Shown here one piece after another: positions 7,266 through 13,936 of a DNA stretch of 16,051 nucleotides. The DNA is from an uncultured Muribaculaceae bacterium (GTDB lineage Bacteria > Bacteroidota > Bacteroidia > Bacteroidales > Muribaculaceae). Numbering within the stretch: position 1 is the stretch's first letter; each line of letters opens with the position of its first letter. The notes under the pieces are model-generated. The model was not told where the DNA came from. It saw only the letters and a list, made by a program, of their open reading frames with translations, and made no database searches. The stretch lies in the NCBI GenBank assembly GCA_910586595.1, contig CAJUJB010000057.1, positions 1 through 16,051 of the forward strand, read 5' to 3'. The translations under genes were made by a program, and so were the position numbers.

Positions 7266-7856
7266 TTAGAGGCTTCCGGCAAGCAGTTGGAGCACGCGAG
7301 GAAGGACGGCTGTGACACCATCGTTGACAATAAGGTCGAGCGGAGGGCGTACTGAGTCGGCTGGAGGGGTGTATGCCTGGGATGCAATGCGGGCTTCGAC
7401 GGCTTCACGGGAGAGGCCGTTGCGGGCCATGACGCGCTGGATGCGGATCGACTCCGGGGCTGTGACGCACCACTCTGCGTCGACATCGTTGTTGAGGCCA
7501 CTCTGGTATAGGATGGCAGTCTCGACGAAGAGTACAGACTCTAATGAGGAGGCTCTCCAGCGGGCGAGGTCGGCCCTTACGGCACCATGAACGATGGAGT
7601 TAAGTATGGCGAGCTTGGCTGCGTCGGCAAAGACTATGGCAGAGAGGCGCTGACGGTTGATGGTGCCCTCCTCCACCACTTCTGCGGCAATCTCGGCGGC
7701 GAGGCGAGCTTTGATGGTGTTATCAGCATCCATGAGGCGCCGGGCCTCTGTGTCGCAGTCGAATACGCTGTAGCCCATGCAGCGGAGCATGCGGCTAACT
7801 ACCGACTTACCTGAGCCGATGCCTCCGGTGATGGCTATGAGGTGCGGTAAGCTCAA
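7266..7856 (-). CDS. coaE: Dephospho-CoA kinase
   Basis: Catalyses the last step of coenzyme A synthesis, ATP-dependent phosphorylation of the 3'-hydroxyl of dephospho-CoA, in the cytoplasm. The 196-residue product has the P-loop GGIGSGKS at residues 11-18, the substrate-side segment VFDCDTEARRLM at 31-42, and the lid/adenine region with RVMARNGLSREAVEARIASQ at 141-160, all typical of CoaE in order and spacing. The frame opens at a TTG at 7856 that overlaps the ybbR stop as TTGA; the nearest internal ATG (about residue 23) would delete the P-loop, and no ATG or GTG appears just upstream. The TTG is therefore the probable start, relying on coupling to ybbR. Last gene of the nusB-yajC-ybbR-coaE group; the capsule promoter follows its stop directly. 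Confidence 0.95.
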   Translation of the reverse strand: MSLPHLIAITGGIGSGKSVVSRMLRCMGYSVFDCDTEARRLMDADNTIKARLAAEIAAEVVEEGTINRQRLSAIVFADAAKLAILNSIVHGAVRADLARWRASSLESVLFVETAILYQSGLNNDVDAEWCVTAPESIRIQRVMARNGLSREAVEARIASQAYTPPADSVRPPLDLIVNDGVTAVLPRVLQLLAGSL

Positions 7857-8803
7857 TGGCGCTCGATTATATACTCGGCGCTGTCGGCCGAGAGGTGTAC
7901 GTTCTGGAATTTGTCGGGCACGTTCATGAGGGTAAGCTTGACGTTGCCTGACGTGGGCGAGATCTTGCGGTAGTCGGCTACTACGCGGAAACGCGATTCA
8001 CCGCTTGTGTACTGGCTCATAGGCACCATATAGAATACATCGATCTGCGCCGGGAAGGTGATGAGCTTGATGTTGTCGGGCACGTTGACTGGCTCGATTA
8101 CAACTTTGCGGCTCTTAAAGATGAGAGGCTCTACCTCAAAGGTGATGTCGACACTATCGGGAATCACACGTGAGCCGGCCGGGCCGATGAGCTTCACACG
8201 GCGGGTGGTGGTGTTGTCGAGCCCGAGCAGACGTATAGGCTCAGTGGTGACGGCCTGGAAGTTATCGGGCAAGGCATTGCTTGCGGTGTAGACGCCCACG
8301 GTGTCTACAGAGAGGCGAGGACGGCCTACGAGGGCAGCCTGGGGGCCTGCCGTGACTTTATAGTCGGCAGTGACGGGCATGCGGTAGCCTTCGTGAGTGG
8401 TATACGGGATGAGGAGGGAGTCGGGATATACGACGCTCACCTGCGAGCCGCCGGTTGCTGCGCGCACGAGGCCTTTGAGGTCGGTTGCTGTGAGGTGGAG
8501 GGCGCCATTGCTGCGGTATGCCCTGAAGTCGACATTGACGGTGGGCACATTGCCGAGAGTCATTTTCAGGAGCTGTGTGCCTTTGGCGGTGAGACTGGCG
8601 CTGAGTGCCTCTGGCCCGGTGGATATAAGGGTGACGGAGTCGGGCACATGGGTTATTTTAAGCGGCATACGGAGGTCGTACTGCTCTTCTTCGTTGAGAG
8701 ACAGCACAGACCACAATATGGCTGAAATGACGACGAACAGCAAAAACATCATTGCGTCACGTCCGCGAGGCGAACGCAACGCAACGATAGCTCGTCGTGT
8801 CAT
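7853..8803 (-). CDS. YbbR-like domain protein, membrane anchored
   Basis: Predicted inner-membrane protein with one N-terminal membrane segment (MMFLLFVVISAILWSVLSL, about residues 18-36 from this start) and a periplasmic part made of YbbR-like beta domains. The family member in Firmicutes (CdaR) controls the diadenylate cyclase CdaA; in Bacteroidota the role is unproven and no cyclase gene is seen here. The outside part contains repeated strands such as PLKITHVPDSVTLIS and PVNVPDNIKLITFP, whose shared V-P-D pattern marks separate YbbR repeats. I prefer the ATG at 8803, preceded by GAGAAAA; a GTG at 8821 would add six residues and leave 11 bases to the yajC stop. Its TGA overlaps the coaE start. 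Length of about 316 residues fits Bacteroidota relatives. Confidence 0.85.
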   Translation of the reverse strand: MTRRAIVALRSPRGRDAMMFLLFVVISAILWSVLSLNEEEQYDLRMPLKITHVPDSVTLISTGPEALSASLTAKGTQLLKMTLGNVPTVNVDFRAYRSNGALHLTATDLKGLVRAATGGSQVSVVYPDSLLIPYTTHEGYRMPVTADYKVTAGPQAALVGRPRLSVDTVGVYTASNALPDNFQAVTTEPIRLLGLDNTTTRRVKLIGPAGSRVIPDSVDITFEVEPLIFKSRKVVIEPVNVPDNIKLITFPAQIDVFYMVPMSQYTSGESRFRVVADYRKISPTSGNVKLTLMNVPDKFQNVHLSADSAEYIIERH

Positions 8804-8832
8804 TTTTCTCAATGGAGGCACTTAGGCAGGGA

Positions 8833-9165
8833 TTACTTCTGCTCGCCGTTCTGGGCAGCAGCCTGGTTGGCGTCGTCGGCAGAGGGGTATACAGAGCCTT
8901 TGTCAACGCGGATGCGGACGCCGTCGGTGATCTCGATGAGGAAACAGTTGTCGCGCACTTCTTTAACGGTGCCATAGATTCCGCCTGCGGTGACTACACG
9001 GCTGCCTTTTTCGAGGCCCTGACGGAATTTCTGGATTTCTTTCTGGCGCTTCTGCTGCGGGCGGATCATGAAGAAGTAGAAGATCACGAAGAGGGCGACA
9101 ATCATGATGATGCCGCTGAAGCCGCCAGCACCGGCAGCTGCGTCAAGAAGGATGAAGTTGGTCAT
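8833..9165 (-). CDS. yajC: Preprotein translocase accessory subunit YajC
   Basis: Small inner-membrane protein that associates with SecDF and the SecYEG translocon. The 110-residue product has a single membrane segment at about residues 17-33 (FSGIIMIVALFVIFYFF), the family signature MIRPQQKRQKE at 33-43 and the KGSRVVTAGGIYGTV beta segment at 53-67, followed by a short polar tail rich in Ala, Asn and Gln. The N-terminus with a short outside segment before the helix is normal. The ATG at 9165 lies 25 bases after the nusB stop, and 11 to 29 bases separate its own stop from ybbR, depending on the ybbR start. Its place between nusB and ybbR is the order I know from Bacteroidales. No secD or secF is in the window. 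Confidence 0.95.
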   Translation of the reverse strand: MTNFILLDAAAGAGGFSGIIMIVALFVIFYFFMIRPQQKRQKEIQKFRQGLEKGSRVVTAGGIYGTVKEVRDNCFLIEITDGVRIRVDKGSVYPSADDANQAAAQNGEQK

Positions 9166-9190
9166 ATTATAATCAGTAGTTTAAGTTATT

Positions 9191-10675
9191 TTATTTTTTG
9201 TTGATGACACCCTCTTCGTTGAGCATCTTGATTACGGAGAAGAGGATGCCGTTGATAAATTGGCCGCTGCGGGGTGTGCTGTAGTCGTTGGCCACCTCGA
9301 TATACTCGTTGAGGGTCACGGGCACGGGAATTGAGGGATAGTTGATAAGCTCGGCTATGGCAGTCATCATGATGATGATGTCCATGAATGCGAGGCGCTC
9401 GGTATCCCACTGCTTTGTGTCGATGAATCGGTCGATGTAGGCGCGGTATTTCTCGCGGTTCTGCACCACATACTCGAAGAGCTGTGCGCCGAATACCTCA
9501 TCGTCGTGGTTCATGAACTTGGGCAGGAGATCGATCTGACCGGTTGCCTGAGGAGCGTCGTCCGACGAGTCGGGTTCCTCACCTTCAGCCACGGGGGCGG
9601 CATATGAGCGGCGTATGGTCTTGAGCACGAACGTACTCATTATGGCGAGGTCGTCGTTCCAGTATACCGACTTTGTCTCCAGTGCGTCGGCGAGCTCGTC
9701 GGAAGGAATGACTATCGTACGCATGACTTCGCGCCAGAATGCGGCGTCGGTTGCGAAATCGCCTGCCGGGCTTTCCATATAGTTGGCGTAGGCCTCTGAG
9801 GCGGTTATCTTGTCGAGGAGGCCAGCGAGCATGAGGTCATAGTCGCGCCATGTCGAGGGCTCTGCGTCGGGATTCTCGTCGAGGTATTCGGCCAGAGGCT
9901 TGCAGTCGCGCAGAGCGGCCACAAAGAGGTTGTCGACGAAGCGGGTGTTAGGATTCAGATCCTCGGGCGTAGGCAGGTACTTGTTCTTGTTGGCGTCGAG
10001 GCGTCGCTCCTGGAGGGCTGTAATGTGCATAGGCAGCGCAAGGAGGGCGTGATAGAGGCCATATGCGAGCGAGAGTGACTTATCGAGGTCTTTGCGGGCC
10101 TTGAGGTATGTAGCACGTGTATCATCGAACGACGACAGGGTGTTGACAAACATCTTCACACCGGTATCGAAGCCGAGGTGAGAGAATGACTCGTCGCGAC
10201 GGAGGGCACGCTCAACGCCTTTGTGCTTGCGCACTACGGTGCTGAATATGGTGTTCCAGAAACGGACGTCGTCGGCCATCTCAAGCTTGCGTTTGCGCTT
10301 TACGTCGTTGTAGATCGCCGATGCTGAAATGGCGGTCATGAGGTCGCCGAGGCAGCTGTCGAACTTCGAAAGACGGTCGCGGTTGCGTGCGATAAGGGCG
10401 TTTACGGCAATATCGTCGCGGAGGGCTTTGCCGACACGGTTCTTCTTAAGCACCTGGTCGGCTTCGGCAGTGATGCCGGCTCCAGGGCCCAGAGGCATGC
10501 CGGATAGCTTGAGCAGCAGGATGATGAGATCGAGATAAACCGAATATGCGAATTGGCGGTCGCGTGAAGCCTCACCGGGAACAGGGGGCGTTTCGAGTTT
10601 GAAATCGCTACGCGTAAGCAGATAGGAGTAAAGAATCTGGACTGTCTTGATTCTTATTAGACTACGGTTTATCAT
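9191..10675 (-). CDS. nusB: NusB transcription antitermination factor, extended form with internal duplication
   Basis: NusB works with NusE (S10) in antitermination complexes, mainly on rRNA operons. The canonical NusB fold occupies the C-terminal third: ERLAFMDIIIMMTAIAELINYPSIPVPVTLNEYIEVANDYSTPRSGQFINGIL at about residues 426-477. The N-terminus MINRSLIRIKTVQILYSYLL is the normal beginning of Bacteroidota NusB. At 494 residues it is much longer than the usual bacterial protein (about 140) and, from memory, than Bacteroides forms (about 300). The extra stretch at about 37-185 resembles 195-356: both contain IxASxxY followed by a D-x-x-FW helix (residues 115-140 and 290-314). An acidic linker lies at 363-374. 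A dedicated promoter lies 36 bases upstream. The frame is intact with no sign of decay. Identity is sure; the meaning of the duplication is not. Confidence 0.93.
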   Translation of the reverse strand: MINRSLIRIKTVQILYSYLLTRSDFKLETPPVPGEASRDRQFAYSVYLDLIILLLKLSGMPLGPGAGITAEADQVLKKNRVGKALRDDIAVNALIARNRDRLSKFDSCLGDLMTAISASAIYNDVKRKRKLEMADDVRFWNTIFSTVVRKHKGVERALRRDESFSHLGFDTGVKMFVNTLSSFDDTRATYLKARKDLDKSLSLAYGLYHALLALPMHITALQERRLDANKNKYLPTPEDLNPNTRFVDNLFVAALRDCKPLAEYLDENPDAEPSTWRDYDLMLAGLLDKITASEAYANYMESPAGDFATDAAFWREVMRTIVIPSDELADALETKSVYWNDDLAIMSTFVLKTIRRSYAAPVAEGEEPDSSDDAPQATGQIDLLPKFMNHDDEVFGAQLFEYVVQNREKYRAYIDRFIDTKQWDTERLAFMDIIIMMTAIAELINYPSIPVPVTLNEYIEVANDYSTPRSGQFINGILFSVIKMLNEEGVINKK

Positions 10676-10710
10676 ATATTAATGTACTATCTTTTCTTTA
10701 TTAAGCGGTG

Positions 10711-10742
10711 CAAAGTTACACTAAAAAAGTCAATAGAGCAAA
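10711..10742 (-). promoter_or_regulatory. Bacteroidota promoter for nusB-yajC-ybbR-coaE
   Basis: On the minus strand the -7 element TAACTTTG spans 10718 to 10711 and the -33 element TTTG spans 10742 to 10739, with 20 bases between. It lies in the 84-base gap after thiL and gives nusB a short leader of about 30 bases rich in A. Confidence 0.85.
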
Positions 10743-10759
10743 AAGTACAGCCTTAAAAA

Positions 10760-11836
10760 TTACTCTTTGCTCGCGTCGTCGTTCTGCTCCGGTTGTTCTT
10801 CAGCAGCCAGAGGATTCCAACCTTGCGCACGCAGGGGGAATTCACCGCCATCGCGGGTGACCATGGCGCATCCGAGCTCGGGGCGGGTTATATAGCCTAT
10901 GACTTTGACGCCTTCCATGTCTTTCACTTTGTCGTGGTCGGCCAGGGGCACGGTGAATAGAAGCTCGTAGTCCTCACCTCCGTTAAGAGCCGCGGTGACG
11001 AGGTTCATATTCAGTTCCTCGGCCATCACAGCGGTCTGGTAGTCGATGGGGATGCGGTCTTCGTAGATGCGGCAGCCGCAGTCGCTCTGCTTGCAGATGT
11101 GCATGAGCTCCGACGAGAGGCCGTCGCTGATATCGATCATTGCGGTGGGCACAATGCCTTTCTCAGCCAGCTTGCGGACGATGTCGCGGCGTGCCTCAGG
11201 CTTGAGCTGACGCTCGACAAGATACTCTTTACCCGAGAAATCGGGCACGAAGTCGCGCTGGCCAGCTGATGCCACCTTCTCGCGCTCGAGCAGTTGGAGA
11301 CCCATGTAAGCTGCGCCGAGGTCACCGCTCACACATATTATATCTGTATCCTTGGCTGCATTGCGCTTCACGGCCTTGCCTTTGGGCGCGTCGCCTATGC
11401 AGGTGATGGAGATGACGAGGCCCTGGTGCGATGCGCAGGTATCGCCGCCGATGATGTCGACGCCATAGACCTGGCAGGCGAGGCGTATGCCGGCATATAG
11501 CTCTTCGATGTGCTCGACGGTGAAGCGGCGTGAGATGCCGAGCGACACGGTGATCTGACGCGGAGTGCCGTTCATGGCGCATACATCGGAGAAATTGACC
11601 ACGGCGGCCTTGTAGCCGAGATGCTTGAGAGGCACGTAAGTGAGATCGAAATGGACGTTTTCGAGCAGCATGTCGGTGGTGACGAGGATGTCGGTGTCGG
11701 CAGGATAGTTGAGCACGGCGGCATCATCGCCAACGGCGTAAGCGGTTGAGTCGTTGACGGGTTTGAGGCCTTCGGTAAGGCGGTCGATGAGCCCGAACTC
11801 GCCGAGCTGCGATATTTCAGTGTGATTGGAAGACAT
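10760..11836 (-). CDS. thiL: Thiamine-monophosphate kinase
   Basis: Phosphorylates thiamine monophosphate to thiamine pyrophosphate with ATP, the last step of thiamine cofactor synthesis, in the cytoplasm. Counting from the ATG at 11836, the motifs come in the family order: VGDDAAVL near 35-42, TTDMLLENVHF near 53-63, NFSDVCAMNGTPR near 81-93, GGDTCAS near 130-136, DISDGLSSEL near 235-244 and NGGEDYELLF near 285-294. An earlier in-frame ATG at 11854 would add six residues (MYYRNS) and begins only six bases after a GC-rich inverted repeat. I prefer the later start because relatives begin shortly before the TEIxxLGEFGLI segment. Length of 358 residues is a little above the E. coli enzyme (325), partly through an acidic C-terminal tail. 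Lies 86 bases after punA by this start. Confidence 0.95.
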   Translation of the reverse strand: MSSNHTEISQLGEFGLIDRLTEGLKPVNDSTAYAVGDDAAVLNYPADTDILVTTDMLLENVHFDLTYVPLKHLGYKAAVVNFSDVCAMNGTPRQITVSLGISRRFTVEHIEELYAGIRLACQVYGVDIIGGDTCASHQGLVISITCIGDAPKGKAVKRNAAKDTDIICVSGDLGAAYMGLQLLEREKVASAGQRDFVPDFSGKEYLVERQLKPEARRDIVRKLAEKGIVPTAMIDISDGLSSELMHICKQSDCGCRIYEDRIPIDYQTAVMAEELNMNLVTAALNGGEDYELLFTVPLADHDKVKDMEGVKVIGYITRPELGCAMVTRDGGEFPLRAQGWNPLAAEEQPEQNDDASKE

Positions 11837-11860
11837 AGAATTGCGGTAGTACATTAATAA

Positions 11861-11908
11861 GGCGCGGCCGCCGTGCGACCGAAGATACGGTTGCCCGATA
11901 GCCGCGCC
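11861..11908 (-). repeat. GC-rich inverted repeat between punA and thiL
   Basis: A perfect 8-base inverted repeat, GGCGCGGC at 11861-11868 and GCCGCGCC at 11901-11908, encloses 32 bases with a smaller hairpin ACCG/CGGT (tetra-pair around UAUCUU) on the minus strand. In the mRNA it would form a stable branched hairpin just upstream of thiL. It is not followed by a clear U-tract, so an intrinsic terminator is doubtful; an mRNA stability or attenuation element within the operon is possible. Confidence 0.55.
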
Positions 11909-11922
11909 ATGGTAAGTGGTTA

Positions 11923-12735
11923 TCAGCAGCGTTCAACCATAGCCTTGACTATGGCTTCAACGGTAGGCTGTGCCTTGATGGCAGCCTTCTGCACTTCTTC
12001 GTGCGAAGGAACTTCGGTGATGTCCTTGCCACCGAGGTCGGTGATTACAGAGATACCGAACACACGCATGTCGGCGTGACGGGCCACGATTACCTCGGGC
12101 ACGGTGCTCATGCCTACAGCGTCGCCTCCGATCACGCGGAAGTACTCATATTCGGCGGGAGTCTCGAATGTAGGGCCAGTGGTGCCTACATATACGCCGT
12201 GCATGAGGCGGAGACCCTTCTCGGCAGCGATTGAGTCGGCGAGCTTGATGAGCTCGTGGCTGTAAGGCTCGGTCATTGCGGGGAAGCGCGGGCCGAGCTC
12301 CTCATAGTTCTTGCCGCGGAGAGGATTCTCGGGGAAGAGGTTGATGTGGTCGGTGATTACCATCACGTCGCCAACGAGGAACTCCTTGTTCATGCCTCCG
12401 GCAGCGTTTGATACGAAGAGAGTCTCTACACCGAGAGCCTTGAACACGCGCACGGGGAAGGTGACGGTCTTCATGTCGTAGCCTTCGTAATAGTGGAAGC
12501 GGCCCTGCATGGCGATTACGGGTCGACCGCCCATTGTGCCGAAGATAAGGTTACCGCTGTGACCCTGCACGGTAGATACGGGGAAGTTGGGTATTTCGGA
12601 GTAGGGAATGAATTTCTTATTCTCAATGAGGTCTACGAGCGAGCCGAGACCGGTGCCGAGGATGATGGCGATTTTAGGCATTTCCTCAACCTGGCCGCGG
12701 AGAAAGTCGGCTGTCTGTTTGATTTTTTCGAGCAT
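11923..12735 (-). CDS. punA: Purine nucleoside phosphorylase, class I (trimeric type)
   Basis: Cleaves purine (deoxy)nucleosides with phosphate to free base and (deoxy)ribose 1-phosphate for purine salvage. The 270-residue product shows the family motifs in order: ILGTGLGSL at 25-33, VQGHSGN at 56-62 (phosphate-binding His59), GRFHYYEGYDM at 78-88, SNAAGGMN at 109-116, GTTGPTFETPAEYE at 184-197 with Glu195, VGMSTVPEVIVARH at 207-220, and SHEEV at 244-248. The residue matching human Asn243 is Asp233 (SVITDLGG), which could widen specificity towards 6-aminopurines; the alignment is mine and by eye. Starts 65 bases after the lpxK stop and ends before a hairpin ahead of thiL. MTA phosphorylase was considered because of the Asp, but the remaining motifs match PNP better. 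Confidence 0.93.
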   Translation of the reverse strand: MLEKIKQTADFLRGQVEEMPKIAIILGTGLGSLVDLIENKKFIPYSEIPNFPVSTVQGHSGNLIFGTMGGRPVIAMQGRFHYYEGYDMKTVTFPVRVFKALGVETLFVSNAAGGMNKEFLVGDVMVITDHINLFPENPLRGKNYEELGPRFPAMTEPYSHELIKLADSIAAEKGLRLMHGVYVGTTGPTFETPAEYEYFRVIGGDAVGMSTVPEVIVARHADMRVFGISVITDLGGKDITEVPSHEEVQKAAIKAQPTVEAIVKAMVERC

Positions 12736-12800
12736 AGATTGCTGGTTTTATGTGTTACTTTGAGGTAAACGCGGCAAATGGCATGCCGGTTCATCGTGGA

Positions 12801-13907
12801 TTACAATTTTGTGATATTGCGGGCCTTGAGCTTCTTGTCGATCACCTCCTCGAGGGTCTCCTCGCCGTAGGGCTGCTCGAATTCCACCTCGATGGGCAGG
12901 AAGTAGGTCACGGCCTTTAGTTCATGGGGAAAATAGGGGTTGGCTGCCAGGCGCACGGCGTCTTTCTCGGTGGTGACGAGTATGCGCTGGTTGCCCTTGA
13001 GAGCCTTGTAACGCTCGAGCAGATACTCTATGTCTTTCTTGGTATACTGATGATGGTCGGCGAAAATATCTACCTTGACCTTAGCGCCGAAGCTCTTGAG
13101 GTAGCGCACGAAGGGGCGTGGATTGCCTATTCCGGCCACGGCGAGTATCGAGTCTCCTGCCGTCATCCAGTCGAGATAAGGCACACCCGTGGCCACGTCG
13201 GGGAATACGGGCTGCAACGGACGGTAGCTGTAGTGCGAGAAGAGGAGGTACTGCGATGGCGGCGGGAAGAGGTCGTAGTCTTTGATTACGCTGCGGTAAT
13301 CCCAGGGAGTGAGTCCTACAGGGCACTTTGTGACTATGACTATGTCGGCACGGTTGATGCCCCGGGCAGGCTCGCGCAGGCGCCCGTAGGGAAGCATGTG
13401 GTCGGCGATGACGGGGTGATTGTACTCGGTGATTACAATCGACACGGCAGGCTTCACATAGCGGTGCTGGAAGGCGTCGTCGAGCACAATCATCTCTATC
13501 TTCGGGTCGAGCCGCATCAACTCGCGTATACCGTGCACACGGTCTTCGCACACGGCTACGGTGACTTCTCCGTTGAATTTATGATAAATCTGATACGACT
13601 CGTCGCCTATGTCGCGCGGGGTCGACGTGCGTCCGGCGATGATGAAACCCTTGGTATTGCGGCGGTAGCCACGGCTGAGCACGGCCAGCTTGCGCTGCTT
13701 GCGGAAAGCGTCGACGATATACTCCACATGGGGGGTCTTGCCAGTGCCACCCACGGCAAGATTGCCTACCGTGACCACCGGTATATCGAACTCGACCTCC
13801 TTCAGAAGATGCCAGTCGAAGAACTTATTGCGCATATAGGTAATACCGCCGTAGAGCTTTGAGCACGGCAGCAGCACCATCTTTGCAAGCAAGGAGCGCT
13901 TTTTCAT
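12801..13907 (-). CDS. lpxK: Tetraacyldisaccharide 4'-kinase (lipid A 4'-kinase)
   Basis: Phosphorylates the 4' position of the lipid A disaccharide with ATP at the inner face of the cytoplasmic membrane. The 368-residue product has the P-loop-type motif VTVGNLAVGGTGKTP at 45-59, VLSRGYRR at 76-83, GDESYQI at 101-107 with the conserved acidic residues, VAVCEDRVHG at 117-126 and VLDDAFQHR at 141-149, in the order expected of LpxK. The N-terminal hydrophobic/amphipathic stretch is the membrane-binding part of the family. The presence of LpxK confirms a Gram-negative outer membrane. Starts 29 bases after sppA and belongs to the same transcription unit by spacing. A 312-residue open frame on the opposite strand is a shadow of this gene. 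Confidence 0.95.
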   Translation of the reverse strand: MKKRSLLAKMVLLPCSKLYGGITYMRNKFFDWHLLKEVEFDIPVVTVGNLAVGGTGKTPHVEYIVDAFRKQRKLAVLSRGYRRNTKGFIIAGRTSTPRDIGDESYQIYHKFNGEVTVAVCEDRVHGIRELMRLDPKIEMIVLDDAFQHRYVKPAVSIVITEYNHPVIADHMLPYGRLREPARGINRADIVIVTKCPVGLTPWDYRSVIKDYDLFPPPSQYLLFSHYSYRPLQPVFPDVATGVPYLDWMTAGDSILAVAGIGNPRPFVRYLKSFGAKVKVDIFADHHQYTKKDIEYLLERYKALKGNQRILVTTEKDAVRLAANPYFPHELKAVTYFLPIEVEFEQPYGEETLEEVIDKKLKARNITKL

Positions 13908-13936
13908 AGCAGGTCTGAATTAGCGGATGTTGAAGT

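Noticed and set aside
11855..11922. TPP riboswitch before thiL
   Set aside because: The gap is only 68 to 86 bases and lacks the conserved CTGAGA-type and thi-box core; the structure seen is a simple GC-rich hairpin.
12924..13862. 312-codon plus-strand open frame
   Set aside because: It is opposite lpxK, which has all family motifs; no promoter or domain supports the plus-strand frame.
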